Numbered from the stretch's first letter, positions 46,701 to 61,224 are shown. The stretch is DNA of 64,000 nucleotides from Lineus longissimus (GCF_910592395.1 NC_088310.1:17617501-17681500); one strand, 5' to 3'. Translations and numbers: made by a program. Notes: generated from the sequence alone by a model not told the origin.

Positions 46701-49700
46701 TATATACCTCAGTGATATAAAAGATACTGCTTGCAGTTGATTTTACATTTGAACGGCCTTTTTGAAAAAGTTTTTAGAGTCGAGGTCAGCAGGGTCAAAA
46801 GAAATAGTTTTTGGCGCCAATGATGTCAGCGACATGGCGGATTTGTTCTAAAGTTCGAGTCGATTCTCTTGGAATCCATTCTGCCGATGCTCACTGTGCC
46901 GGCTGTGATTTGATGGGACAAATTAGGTTTGGGATCTCGGTCACCAAGATGACTAGTGTTAAAAATTTCCTTCCGTCCACCTCCTTATTCTGCAGCATAC
47001 TTATTCTCGCTAATAATGATTTTGCAAGTGTTGTATGGTGGTTTGGATATGTCTTGCAAATCTAAGGCCAACAGTTACATTCTGTTTTGGTGAGATATTT
47101 ATTGCAGTAGGTGATTTTTTAAAGGCTCACGCCGTCTGCCCGTTTACATTGGTCGTCGCTTGAATGAAAATGACACACTCCACTGCCGTACCGGTACTCC
47201 AGTAAATATATGTGAACGAACGGCGATCCCCTTTAAACATCCTGGCAGCAGTGGTTTTCAATCTACCGCCCCTCTCGATATGACGAAGGACTATAAAAAG
47301 CCTGAATCTCAGGATACCCTTTCACTAATTCTGATTGGAGAAGTCACGGTCTGAAAGAAATACTTTTCCACCCCATATGTAGCCTCGAGAAATCTTACTG
47401 CTGATACAAATCATCCTCCGAAGTACTCGAACGCACGGAATCAGTGCGTGCAGCAGTTTGAAAAGGATTGTTTTGGTGGTTTTCTTCAAGATATAATAAT
47501 GATAATGATAATAATGAAAATAATAACATGAACATAAATGAATAGATAACAAGATAATGAAGAAAAAAATAGAAAAAAATGTGGCAGATTCACCGGGAGT
47601 CGAACCTGTGACCAGTCGAAGCACGGTCTAACACTCTAGGCGCTGTACCGTCAAGGCTTTCATGTTCACGTGGGGAATTTATTTGCCTGTTATCAACGAG
47701 CCAGGTGATGCATGACTATATGACATCCCCCGAGTACCATTCCATCCGTCGCCATATTGAAAACGCGCCCCAATTGTGACTAGATCGCGCAGGTGGCAGA
47801 GTGATTGTCCGAAATAGTTCCAAGTAACCTTATATTTCGATAGTTGTACAGATTTTGCTCGATATATCGTATTTATATACCTCAGTGATATAAAAGATAC
47901 TGCTTGCAGTTGATTTTACATTTGAACGGCCTTTTTGAAAAAGTTTTTAGAGTCGAGGTCAGCAGGGTCAAAAGAAATAGTTTTTGGCGCCAATGATGTC
48001 AGCGACATGGCGGATTTGTTCTAAAGTTCGAGTCGATTCACTTGGAATCCATTCTGCCGATGCTCACTGTGCCGGCTGTGATTTGAAGGGACAAATTAGG
48101 TTTGGGATCTCGGTCACCAAGATGACTAGTGTTCAAATTCCCTTCCGTGCACCACCTCATTCTGCAGCATACTTATTCTCGCTAATAATGATTTTGCAAG
48201 TGTTGTGAGGTGGTTTGGATATGTCTTGCAAATCTAAGGCCAACAGTTACATTCTGTTTTGGTGAGATATTTATTGCAGTAGGTGATTTTTTAAAGGCTC
48301 ACGCCGTCTGCCCGTTTACATTGGTCGTCGCTTGAATGAAAATGACACACTCCACTGCCGTACCGGTACTCAAGTAAATATATGTGAACGAACGGCGATC
48401 CCCTTTAAACATCCTGGCAGCAGTGGTTTTCAATCTACCGCCCCTCTCGATATGACGAAGGACTATAAAAAGCCTGAATCTCAGGATACCCTTTCACTTA
48501 TTCTGATTGGAGAAGTCACGGTCTGAAAGAAATACTTTTCCACCCCATATGTAGCCTCGAGAAATCTTGCTGCTGATACAAATCATCCTCCGAAGTACTC
48601 GAACGCACGGAATCAGTGCGTGCAGCAGTTTGAAAAGGATTGTTTTGGTGGTTTTCTTCAAGATATAATAATGATAATGATAATAATGAAAATAATAACA
48701 TGAACATAAATGAATAGATAACAAGATAATGAAGAAAAAAATAGAAAAAAAATGTGGCAGATTCACCGGGAGTCGAACCCGTGACCAGTCGAAGCACGGT
48801 CTAACACTCTAGGCGCTGTACCGTCAAGGCTTTCATGTTCACGTGGGGAATTTATTTGCCTGTTATCAACGAGCCAGGTGATGCATGACTATATGACATC
48901 CCCCGAGTACCATTCCATCCGTCGCCATATTGAAAACGCGCCCCAATTGTGACTAGATCGCGCAGGTGGCAGAGTGATTGTCCGAAATAGTTCCAAGTAA
49001 CCTTATATTTCGATAGTTGTACAGATTTTGCTCGATATATCGTATTTATATACCTCAGTGATATAAAAGATACTGCTTGCAGTTGATTTTACGTTTGAAC
49101 GGCCTTTTTGAAAAAGTTTTTAGAGTCGAGGTCAGCAGGGTCAAAAGAAATAGTTTTTGGCGCCAATGATGTCAGCGACATGGCGGATTTGTTCTAAAGT
49201 TCGAGTCGATTCACTTGGAATCCATTCTGCCGATGCTCACTGTGCCGGCTGTGATTTGAAGGGACAAATTAGGTTTGGGATCTCGGTCACCAAGATGACT
49301 AGTGTTCAAATTCCCTTCCGTGCACCACCTCATTCTGCAGCATACTTATTCTCGCTAATAATGATTTTGCAAGTGTTGTGAGGTGGTTTGGATATGTCTT
49401 GCAAATCTAAGGCCAACAGTTACATTCTGTTTTGGTGAGATATTTATTGCAGTAGGTGATTTTTTAAAGGCTCACGCCGTCTGCCCGTTTACATTGGTCG
49501 TCGCTTGAATGAAAATGACACACTCCACTGCCGTACCGGTACTCAAGTAAATATATGTGAACGAACGGCGATCCCCTTTAAACATCCTGGCAGCAGTGGT
49601 TTTCAATCTACCGCCCCTCTCGATATGACGAAGGACTATAAAAAGCCTGAATCTCAGGATACCCTTTCACTTATTCTGATTGGAGAAGTCACGGTCTGAA

Positions 49701-52700
49701 AGAAATACTTTTCCACCCCATATGTAGCCTCGAGAAATCTTGCTGCTGATACAAATCATCCTCCGAAGTACTCGAACGCACGGAATCAGTGCGTGCAGCA
49801 GTTTGAAAAGGATTGTTTTGGTGGTTTTCTTCAAGATATAATAATGATAATGATAATAATGAAAATAATAACATGAACATAAATGAATAGATAACAAGAT
49901 AATGAAGAAAAAAATAGAAAAAAAATGTGGCAGATTCACCGGGAGTCGAACCCGTGACCAGTCGAAGCACGGTCTAACACTCTAGGCGCTGTACCGTCAA
50001 GGCTTTCATGTTCACGTGGGGAATTTATTTGCCTGTTATCAACGAGCCAGGTGATGCATGACTATATGACATCCCCCGAGTACCATTCCATCCGTCGCCA
50101 TATTGAAAACGCGCCCCAATTGTGACTAGATCGCGCAGGTGGCAGAGTGATTGTCCGAAATAGTTCCAAGTAACCTTATATTTCGATAGTTGTACAGATT
50201 TTGCTCGATATATCGTATTTATATACCTCAGTGATATAAAAGATACTGCTTGCAGTTGATTTTACGTTTGAACGGCCTTTTTGAAAAAGTTTTTAGAGTC
50301 GAGGTCAGCAGGGTCAAAAGAAATAGTTTTTGGCGCCAATGATGTCAGCGACATGGCGGATTTGTTCTAAAGTTCGAGTCGATTCTCTTGGAATCCATTC
50401 TGCCGATGCTCACTGTGCCGGCTGTGATTTGATGGGACAAATTAGGTTTGGGATCTCGGTCACCAAGATGACTAGTGTTAAAAATTTCCTTCCGTCCACC
50501 TCCTTATTCTGCAGCATACTTATTCTCGCTAATAATGATTTTGCAAGTGTTGTATGGTGGTTTGGATATGTCTTGCAAATCTAAGGCCAACAGTTACATT
50601 CTGTTTTGGTGAGATATTTATTGCAGTAGGTGATTTTTTAAAGGCTCACGCCGTCTGCCCGTTTACATTGGTCGTCGCTTGAATGAAAATGACACACTCC
50701 ACTGCCGTACCGGTACTCCAGTAAATATATGTGAACGAACGGCGATCCCCTTTAAACATCCTGGCAGCAGTGGTTTTCAATCTACCGCCCCTCTCGATAT
50801 GACGAAGGACTATAAAAAGCCTGAATCTCAGGATACCCTTTCACTAATTCTGATTGGAGAAGTCACGGTCTGAAAGAAATACTTTTCCACCCCATATGTA
50901 GCCTCGAGAAATCTTACTGCTGATACAAATCATCCTCCGAAGTACTCGAACGCACGGAATCAGTGCGTGCAGCAGTTTGAAAAGGATTGTTTTGGTGGTT
51001 TTTTTCTAGATATAATAATGATAATGATAATAATGAAAATAATAACATGAACATAAATGAATAGATAACAAGATAATGAAGAAAAAAATAGAAAAAAATG
51101 TGGCAGATTCACCGGGAGTCGAACCCGTGACCAGTCGAAGCACGGTCTAACACTCTAGGCGCTGTACCGTCAAGGCTTTCATGTTCACGTGGGGAATTTA
51201 TTTGCCTGTTATCAACGAGCCAGGTGATGCATGACTATATGACATCCCCCGAGTACCATTCCATCCGTCGCCATATTGAAAACGCGCCCCAATTGTGACT
51301 AGATCGCGCAGGTGGCAGAGTGATTGTCCGAAATAGTTCCAAGTAACCTTATATTTCGATAGTTGTACAGATTTTGCTCGATATATCGTATTTATATACC
51401 TCAGTGATATAAAAGATACTGCTTGCAGTTGATTTTACATTTGAACGGCCTTTTTGAAAAAGTTTTTAGAGTCGAGGTCAGCAGGGTCAAAAGAAATAGT
51501 TTTTGGCGCCAATGATGTCAGCGACATGGCGGATTTGTTCTAAAGTTCGAGTCGATTCACTTGGAATCCATTCTGCCGATGCTCACTGTGCCGGCTGTGA
51601 TTTGAAGGGACAAATTAGGTTTGGGATCTCGGTCACCAAGATGACTAGTGTTCAAATTCCCTTCCGTGCACCACCTCATTCTGCAGCATACTTATTCTCG
51701 CTAATAATGATTTTGCAAGTGTTGTGAGGTGGTTTGGATATGTCTTGCAAATCTAAGGCCAACAGTTACATTCTGTTTTGGTGAGATATTTATTGCAGTA
51801 GGTGATTTTTTAAAGGCTCACGCCGTCTGCCCGTTTACATTGGTCGTCGCTTGAATGAAAATGACACACTCCACTGCCGTACCGGTACTCAAGTAAATAT
51901 ATGTGAACGAACGGCGATCCCCTTTAAACATCCTGGCAGCAGTGGTTTTCAATCTACCGCCCCTCTCGATATGACGAAGGACTATAAAAAGCCTGAATCT
52001 CAGGATACCCTTTCACTTATTCTGATTGGAGAAGTCACGGTCTGAAAGAAATACTTTTCCACCCCATATGTAGCCTCGAGAAATCTTGCTGCTGATACAA
52101 ATCATCCTCCGAAGTACTCGAACGCACGGAATCAGTGCGTGCAGCAGTTTGAAAAGGATTGTTTTGGTGGTTTTCTTCAAGATATAATAATGATAATGAT
52201 AATAATGAAAATAATAACATGAACATAAATGAATAGATAACAAGATAATGAAGAAAAAAATAGAAAAAAAATGTGGCAGATTCACCGGGAGTCGAACCCG
52301 TGACCAGTCGAAGCACGGTCTAACACTCTAGGCGCTGTACCGTCAAGGCTTTCATGTTCACGTGGGGAATTTATTTGCCTGTTATCAACGAGCCAGGTGA
52401 TGCATGACTATATGACATCCCCCGAGTACCATTCCATCCGTCGCCATATTGAAAACGCGCCCCAATTGTGACTAGATCGCGCAGGTGGTAGAGTGATTGT
52501 CCGAAATAGTTCCAAGTAACCTTATATTTCGATAGTTGTACAGATTTTGCTCGATATATCGTATTTATATACCTCAGTGATATAAAAGATACTGCTTGCA
52601 GTTGATTTTACATTTGAACGGCCTTTTTGAAAAAGTTTTTAGAGTCGAGGTCAGCAGGGTCAAAAGAAATAGTTTTTGGCGCCAATGATGTCAGAGACAT

Positions 52701-53099
52701 GGCGGATTTGTTCTAAAGTTCGAGTCGATTCACTTGGAATCCATTCTGCCGATGCTCACTGTGCCGGCTGTGATTTGAAGGGACAAATTAGGTTTGGGAT
52801 CTCGGTCACCAAGATGACTAGTGTTCAAATTCCCTTCCGTGCACCTCCTCATTCTTCAGCATACTTATTCTCGCTAATAATGATTTTGCAAGTGTTGTGA
52901 GGTGGTTTGGATATGTCTTGCAAATCTAAGGCCAACAGTTACATTCTGTTTTGGTGAGATATTTATTGCAGTAGGTGATTTTTTAAAGGCTCACGCCGTC
53001 TGCCCGTTTACATTGGTCGTCGCTTGAATGAAAATGACACACTCCACTGCCGTACCGGTACTCCAGTAAATATATGTGAACGAACGGCGATCCCCTTTA

Positions 53100-53125
53100 A
53101 ACATCCTGGCAGGACTATAAAAAGC
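53100..53125. other. Site of a 40-bp deletion in one satellite monomer
   Basis: Here CATCCTGGCAG joins directly to GACTATAAAAAG. All other monomers carry about 40 more bases between them (the CAGTGGTTTTCAATCTACCG stretch and following). The corresponding marker spacing falls to 1132 bp. The deletion is unique to this monomer. Confidence 0.9.
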
Positions 53126-56100
53126 CTGAATCTCAGGATACCCTTTCACTTATTCTGATTGGAGAAGTCACGGTCTGAAAGAAATACTTTTCCACCCCAT
53201 ATGTAACCTCGAGAAATCTTGCTGCTGATACAAATCATCCTCCGAAGTACTCGAACGCACGGAATCAGTGCGTGCAGCAGTTTGAAAAGGATTGTTTTGG
53301 TGGTTTTCTTCAAGATATAATAATGATAATGATAATAATGAAAATAATAACATGAACATAAATAAATAGATAACAAGATAATGAAGAAAAAAATAGAAAA
53401 AAATGTGGCAGATTCACCGGGAGTCGAACCCGTGACCAGTCGAAGCACGGTCTAACACTCTAGGCGCTGTACCGTCAAGGCTTTCATGTTCACGTGGGGA
53501 ATTTATTTGCCTGTTATCAACGAGCCAGGTGATGCATGACTATATGACATCCCCCGAGTACCATTCCATCCGTCGCCATATTGAAAACGCGCCCCAATTG
53601 TGACTAGATCGCGCAGGTGGCAGAGTGATTGTCCGAAATAGTTCCAAGTAACCTTATATTTCGATAGTTGTACAGATTTTGCTCGATATATCGTATTTAT
53701 ATACCTCAGTGATATAAAAGATACTGCTTGCAGTTGATTTTACGTTTGAACGGCCTTTTTGAAAAAGTTTTTAGAGTCGAGGTCAGCAGGGTCAAAAGAA
53801 ATAGTTTTTGGCGCCAATGATGTCAGCGACATGGCGGATTTGTTCTAAAGTTCGAGTCGATTCACTTGGAATCCATTCTGCCGATGCTCACTGTGCCGGC
53901 TGTGATTTGATGGGACAAATTAGGTTTGGGATCTCGGTCACCAAGATGACTAGTGTTAAAAATTTCCTTCCGTGCACCTCCTCATTCTGCAGCATACTTA
54001 TTCTCGCTAATAATGATTTTCAAGTGTTGTATGGTGGTTTGGATATGTCTTGCAAATCTAAGGCCAACAGTTACATTCTGTTTTGGTGAGATATTTATTG
54101 CAGTAGGTGATTTTTTAAAGGCTCACGCCGTCTGCCCGTTTACATTGGTCGTCGCTTGAATGAAAATGACACACTCCACTGCCGTACCGGTACTCCAGTA
54201 AATATATGTGAACGAACGGCGATCCCCTTTAAACATCCTGGCAGCAGTGGTTTTCAATCTACCGCCCCTCTCGATATGACGAAGGACTATAAAAAGCCTG
54301 AATCTCAGGATACCCTTTCACTAATTCTGATTGGAGAAGTCACGGTCTGAAAGAAATACTTTTCCACCCCATATGTAGCCTCGAGAAATCTTACTGCTGA
54401 TACAAATCATCCTCCGAAGTACTCGAACGCACGGAATCAGTGCGTGCAGCAGTTTGAAAAGGATTGTTTTGGTGGTTTTCTTCAAGATATAATAATGATA
54501 ATGATAATAATGAAAATAATAACATGAACATAAATGAATAGATAACAAGATAATGAAGAAAAAAATAGAAAAAAATGTGGCAGATTCACCGGGAGTCGAA
54601 CCCGTGACCAGTCGAAGCACGGTCTAACACTCTAGGCGCTGTACCGTCAAGGCTTTCATGTTCACGTGGGGAATTTATTTGCCTGTTATCAACGAGCCAG
54701 GTGATGCATGACTATATGACATCCCCCGAGTACCATTCCATCCGTCGCCATATTGAAAACGCGCCCCAATTGTGACTAGATCGCGCAGGTGGCAGAGTGA
54801 TTGTCCGAAATAGTTCCAAGTAACCTTATATTTCGATAGTTGTACAGATTTTGCTCGATATATCGTATTTATATACCTCAGTGATATAAAAGATACTGCT
54901 TGCAGTTGATTTTACATTTGAACGGCCTTTTTGAAAAAGTTTTTAGAGTCGAGGTCAGCAGGGTCAAAAGAAATAGTTTTTGGCGCCAATGATGTCAGCG
55001 ACATGGCGGATTTGTTCTTAAGTTCGAGTCGATTCACTTGGAATCCATTCTGCCGATGCTCACTGTGCCGGCTGTGATTTGAAGGGACAAATTAGGTTTG
55101 GGATCTCGGTCACCAAGATGACTAGTGTTCAAATTCCCATCCGTGCACCACCTCATTCTGCAGCATACTTATTCTCGCTAATAATGATTTTGCAAGTGTT
55201 GTGAGGTGGTTTGGATATGTCTTGCAAATCTAAGGCCAACAGTTACATTCTGTTTTGGTGAGATATTTATTGCAGTAGGTGATTTTTTAAAGGCTCACGC
55301 CGTCTGCCCGTTTACATTGGTCGTCGCTTGAATGAAAATGACACACTCCACTGCCGTACCGGTACTCCAGTAAATATATGTGAACGAACGGCGATCCCCT
55401 TTAAACATCCTGGCAGCAGTGGTTTTCAATCTACCGCCCCTCTCGATATGACGAAGGACTATAAAAAGCCTGAATCTCAGGATACCCTTTCACTTATTCT
55501 GATTGGAGAAGTCACGGTCTGAAAGAAATACTTTTCCACCCCATATGTAGCCTCGAGAAATCTTGCTGCTGATACAAATCATCCTCCGAAGTACTCGAAC
55601 GCACGGAATCAGTGCGTGCAGCAGTTTGAAAAGGATTGTTTTGGTGGTTTTCTTCAAGATATAATAATGATAATGATAATAATGAAAATAATAACATGAA
55701 CATAAATGAATAGATAACAAGATAATGAAGAAAAAAATAGAAAAAAATGTGGCAGATTCACCGGGAGTCGAACCCGTGACCAGTCGAAGCACGGTCTAAC
55801 ACTCTTATCGCTGTACCGCCAAGGCTTTCATGTTCACGTGGGGAATTTATTTGCCTGTTATCAACGAGCCAGGTGATGCATGACTATATGACATCCCCCG
55901 AGTACCATTCCATCCGTCGCCATATTGAAAACGCGCCCCAATTGTGACTAGATCGCGCAGGTGGCAGAGTGATTGTCCGAAATAGTTCCAAGTAACCTTA
56001 TATTTCGATAGTTGTACAGATTTTGCTCGATATATCGTATTTATATACCTCAGTGATATAAAAGATACTGCTTGCAGTTGATTTTACATTTGAACGGCCT

Positions 56101-57749
56101 TTTTGAAAAAGTTTTTAGAGTCGAGGTCAGCAGGGTCAAAAGAAATAGTTTTTGGCGCCAATGATGTCAGAGACATGGCGGATTTGTTCTAAAGTTCGAG
56201 TCGATTCACTTGGAATCCATTCTGCCGATGCTCACTGTGCCGGCTGTGATTTGAAGGGACAAATTAGGTTTGGGATCTCGGTCACCAAGATGACTAGTGT
56301 TCAAATTCCCTTCCGTGCACCTCCTCATTCTTCAGCATACTTATTCTCGCTAATAATGATTTTGCAAGTGTTGTGAGGTGGTTTGGATATGTCTTGCAAA
56401 TCTAAGGCCAACAGTTACATTCTGTTTTGGTGAGATATTTATTGCAGTAGGTGATTTTTTAAAGGCTCACGCCGTCTGCCCGTTTACATTGGTCGTCGCT
56501 TGAATGAAAATGACACACTCCACTGCCGTACCGGTACTCCAGTAAAAAAAATGTGAACGAACGGCGATCCCCTTTAAACATCCTGGCAGCAGTGGTTTTC
56601 AATCTACCGCCCTTCTCGATATGACGAAGGACTATAAAATGCCTGAATCTCAGGATACCCTTTCACTAATTCTGATTGGAGAAGTCACGATCTGAAAGAA
56701 ATACTTTTCCACCCCATATGTAGCCTCGAGAAATCTTGCTGCTGATACAAATCATCCTCCGAAGTACTCGAACGCACGGAATCAGTGCGTGCAGCAGTTT
56801 GAAAAGGATTGTTTTGGTGGTTTTCTTCAAGATATAATAATGATAATGATAATAATGAAAATAATAACATGAACATAAATGAATAGATAACAAGATAATG
56901 AAGAAAAAAATAGAAAAAAATGTGGCAGATTCACCGGGAGTCGAACCCGTGACCAGTCGATGCACGGTCTAACACTCTAGGCGCTGTACCGTCAAGGCTT
57001 TCATGTTCACGTGGGGAATTTATTTGCCTGTTATCAACGAGCCAGGTGATGGATGACTATATGACATCCCCCGAGTACCATTCCATCCGTCGCCATATTG
57101 AAAACGCGCCCCAATTGTGACTAGATCGCGCAGGTGGCAGAGTGATTGTCCGAAATAGTTCCAAGTAACCTTATATTTCGATAGTTGTACAGATTTTGCT
57201 CGATATATCGTATTTATATACCTCAGTGATATAAAAGATACTGCTTGCAGTTGATTTTACATTTGAACGGCCTTTTTGAAAAAGTTTTTAGAGTCGAGGT
57301 CAGCAGGGTCAAAAGAAATAGTTTTTGGCGCCAATGATGTCAGCGACATGGCGGATTTGTTCTAAAGTTCGAGTCGATTCACTTGGAATCCATTCTGCCG
57401 ATGCTCACTGTGCCGGCTGTGATTTGAAGGGACAAATTAGGTTTGGGATCTCGGTCACCAAGATGACTAGTGTTCAAATTCCCTTCCGTGCACCACCTCA
57501 TTCTGCAGCATACTTATTCTCGCTAATAATGATTTTGCAAGTGTTGTGAGGTGGTTTGGATATGTCTTGCAAATCTAAGGCCAACAGTTACATTCTGTTT
57601 TGGTGAGATATTTATTGCAGTAGGTGATTTTTTAAAGGCTCACGCCGTCTGCCCGTTTACATTTGTTGTTACTTGAATGAAAATGACACACTCCACTGCC
57701 GTACCGGTACTCCAGTAAATATATGTGAACGAACGACGACCCCCTTTAA

Positions 57750-58790
57750 TTCTCTCTAAAACGATATGCCAGGAAAGCTTTTCATAAAAGTTGCAGACAC
57801 AAACACACACTGCTCTCCGAAGATAAAAGTTGACATTAAACCTAAAATGTCTCGGTACGGAACAACCATCACGACCAGTTGACAATAATATTTAAGGACA
57901 ACAACTGTCATGTTGACTCGGTGTAACAGTTTCAAATGTCACTCCGAGAAAAAAGACGGGTGGTAACATTATGAGGACAAACAGACCGATTACAATCATT
58001 ATGTTGACCATGGCAAATGTAAATAATGTGTATATAAATGACCGTCTTGTGTTTCGGCACAATTTGCCTCTGGTTGTGAGAAGGACCAATCACAACCGCT
58101 CTACCACGAAATGAAATGACAAAATGCTATCACAGGTACCCGGTGTAGCAGTTTTAAATGTCCCGAGGGGAAAAGCGACGACACTTAACCATTCCAATGT
58201 CAGATTCTTTGACCTTAATGCCACATGGTTGGCACTATTATGACAACAATCGGACGGGTAACAATCGACGTGGGTTTCGGCTTTAAAAGCTACCGTGGTA
58301 TGTGGTGCCGCTGCAGTAACAGTCTTAATTGTCCCTGCAAGAAAACTGACGACACTTTAACATACCAGTTACAAATTCTCTGAGAGCAATGCCACATGGT
58401 TGCTCGATTATGACTACAATTGGATCAAATGACAATTGTTATTTCGTATATATGAATGACTGATTTTTTTAGACCTGTTCGGGATGGTTGTGACAAGGAC
58501 CCGTCGCAGTCTGTCCACCATAGTGTGTATGGACCAAAGCTGCCATGAGTACCAGGTGTAGCAGTCTTAAATGTCCCTCCGGGAAAACCGACGACACAAC
58601 ACCATTCCAAGAACAGATTCTCTGAAATGAATGCCGCATGGCGCCATTTAATGCCTACAATCAGTTCGAAGACAATTATCATGTCGTGCATGGCAAATGC
58701 TGGATTGCCATCGTGTGTTTCGGCATAATTTAGCCTATGGTTGTCCGGTTGTGTCAAGGACCCATTACAATCTGTCGAGCATCAGTTTAT
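57750..58790 (+). repeat. Right flank of satellite: diverged repeats, forward orientation
   Basis: About four degenerate units marked by GTGTAGCAGT-TTAAATGTCCC followed by GACGACAC-type sequence, near 57930, 58145, 58320 and 58560 (about 170-240 bp apart). Each continues with an ATTCTCTGA...AATGCC(A/G)CATGG stretch and ACAACAATCGGA-like sequence. The order and orientation match the left flank at 33166-33481. No gene is seen. Confidence 0.7.
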
Positions 58791-61224
58791 TGAAAACCTC
58801 TTGGTCGACTGGGGTATTAGGTGTAACGTCCTCGGTAAGTTTATTTGGCCAACATAATTCCAATATGAAGTTTACAACAGTAGTGAAAATAACGGCCAGG
58901 GACACAACCAAGACCAACAGTTAAATCGCTTACGGCTGTGCCCCTGCTAGAATGTAAAAGATTTGAACTGACTGCGACGGGTCCGTGTCACAACCCGCCC
59001 GTCAGAGACAACAGGTCTCGTATTACCAGTCAGTCATCTTGAGTCGGCAATATGTCTAGCAATATGTCTAGCTGTGGTCATAATAATGATTGCCAACGGT
59101 CTGATGTAGCCATAAAAGCGCCACCCATAATGCACTCATGACGAAGAATCTGTCACTGGAATGGTGTAGTGTCGTCGTTTTTTAAGGGAGGGATATTTAA
59201 AACTGTTTCACCGGTTTCAAGTGACAGCTTTTTGTCCTTACATACTATCGCCGACTGATTGTGACGGGTTCTCGTTAGAACATGACCGCCATGACCTGGT
59301 CTCGAAACACCAATCTCACGAATCTGCCATGGACAAAATGATGATTGTCAGCGGCAAGATGTAGCCACAATAGTCCATGTAAGATAATCTCTCAACAGAA
59401 GGGTGGTGTCATCGTTTTTCCCGGATGGACATTCAAGACTACTGCACTGGGTCGCTATGACAGCTTATGTCCTTACATTCAACGGTTAATTGATTGTGAC
59501 AAGTCATTGTCACATCGTGCCTGTAAGACACAACAAGTCTCAAAGCATTAATCAGTCATCATGAGTCGGCCATGATATGGACGAGTGAGAGTTACACCTA
59601 TTCGTGAGAAGTATCTGTCATTGGAAAGGTATAGTGTCGTCAGTTTTGCCCTTTGGGACATTTAAGACTGCTACACCTAACAGTCCTTATGACATCAAAT
59701 AGTCCTTTGGTGTTTGGTCAACTGGTTGTGACAGGTCCTTGTCACAACCAGACTGACAAAGATACCAGGTCTCGAAATCAGCCATCATGAGTTGGCCATA
59801 TAGCCATAACAGCGCCACCCAAGAGGCGCTGATGTCGGAGAATCTGTCATTGGAGTGGTGTAGTGTCGACGTTTTTTTCGAAGGGTCATTTAAAATTGCT
59901 ACACCGGTTTCACATGACAGCTACTATGGTCGACTGATTGCGATGGGTCCTGGTCACAACCAGCCCGCCAGAGCCAACAGATCACGAAACAACAATCTCA
60001 CGAATCTGCTATGGACAAAATAATGATGGTCAACGGTCGGATGCAGCGATAACAGCGCCATCAATGAGGCATTCATGTCCGAGAATCTTCACTGGAATAG
60101 TAATGTCGCAATTTGTCATTGAAAAGGCATAATGTGGTCGGTTTTGTCCTTGGACATTTAAGACTGCTACACCTGACGGTTATCATGGCAACAATAAGTC
60201 CTTTAGTGATTTGGTCAACTGGTTGCGACAGGTCCTTGTCACATCGAGACCGTAAAATAACAGGTTTTGAAACATCAGTCACTCATCATGAGTCGGCCAT
60301 GATATGGACGAAATAGTGACTGTCGCTGATCTGATTGCAGTCATAATAGTACCACCCATGTGATATTCATGTCAGAGAATCTGTCATTGTAATGGTATAG
60401 TGTCGTTTTAGTGTCGTTTTAGTGTGGGCAATTAAAACCGCTACACTGAATCCACATGACAGCGTTTTGTCATTACATACTATGGTCGACAGATTGCGAT
60501 GGGTCCTTGTCACAACCAGCCCGTCAGAGACGAACCGGTCTCGAAACATCATTGAGTCATCATAAGTTGGCAATATGTCTAGCATTATGTCGCTTTGTTC
60601 ATAATAATGATTGCCAGCGGTCTGATTTAGCCATAACAAGGCCACCCATAGGCACTCATGTGGAGAATCTGTTACTCGAAATGGTGTAGTGTCGTCGTTT
60701 TTCAGGGAGGGGCATTTAAGACTGCGACTCCAAGTCCACCTGGCAGCCTTTGTCCCTTCATACTATGGTAGACAGATTGCAATGGGTCCTTGTCACAACC
60801 AGATAACCAGATCAACACTAAGTCGGCAATGTGGCTAGCAATACATGTATGTCTAACTGGGGTCATAGTTATAATAGCCAACGGCCTGATGTAGCCATAA
60901 CAGAACCACCCATAAGGCACTCATGTTAGAGAATCTGTCACTCGAAGTGGTGTAGCGTCGTCGTTTCTACCGGACGGTCATTTAAGACTACTACTCCGGG
61001 TCCACCTGACTGCCTATGTCCCTTCATACTATGGTCGACAGATTGCGATGGGCCCTTGTCACAACCAGAGGCAATCTGTGCTAAAACACATGGGAGTCAT
61101 CATGAATCTGCCATGGACAACATCCTGATTGTTACCGGTCTGACTGTAGTCATACTGACGTCACCTATGTGACATTCATGTCAAAGAATCGGTTATTGGA
61201 AAGGTAGTGTCTTCGGTTCCTCCG

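Larger units (their letters stand above)
33482..57749 (+). repeat. 24-kb satellite array, 20 head-to-tail monomers of about 1.17 kb
   Basis: The same monomer repeats 20 times. A fixed internal marker (the ATGATGTCAG after GGCGCCA) lies at 34238, 35409, 36579, about 37760, 38920, 40953, 42124, 43296, 44467, 45639, 46811, 47984, 49157, 50330, 51503, 52676, 53808, about 54990, 56152 and 57325. Spacing is 1170-1173 bp except for a LINE insertion (39861-40722) and a 40-bp deletion (near 53112). The array begins at AAACATCCTGG and ends at the base before that same motif would recur, so it holds a whole number of monomers. The only conserved module I can name in the monomer is a tRNA-like segment on the minus strand. 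Also present are a TAATGATAATGA-type AT-rich tract and a hairpin ACGCAC-GGAATCA-GTGCGT. Short frames recur in each monomer but are best read as by-products. Confidence 0.96.

Noticed and set aside
57640-60920. Several frames of 60-110 codons in the right flank of the satellite
   Set aside because: They fall in heavily diverged repeats, appear on both strands and have no shared protein-level conservation.
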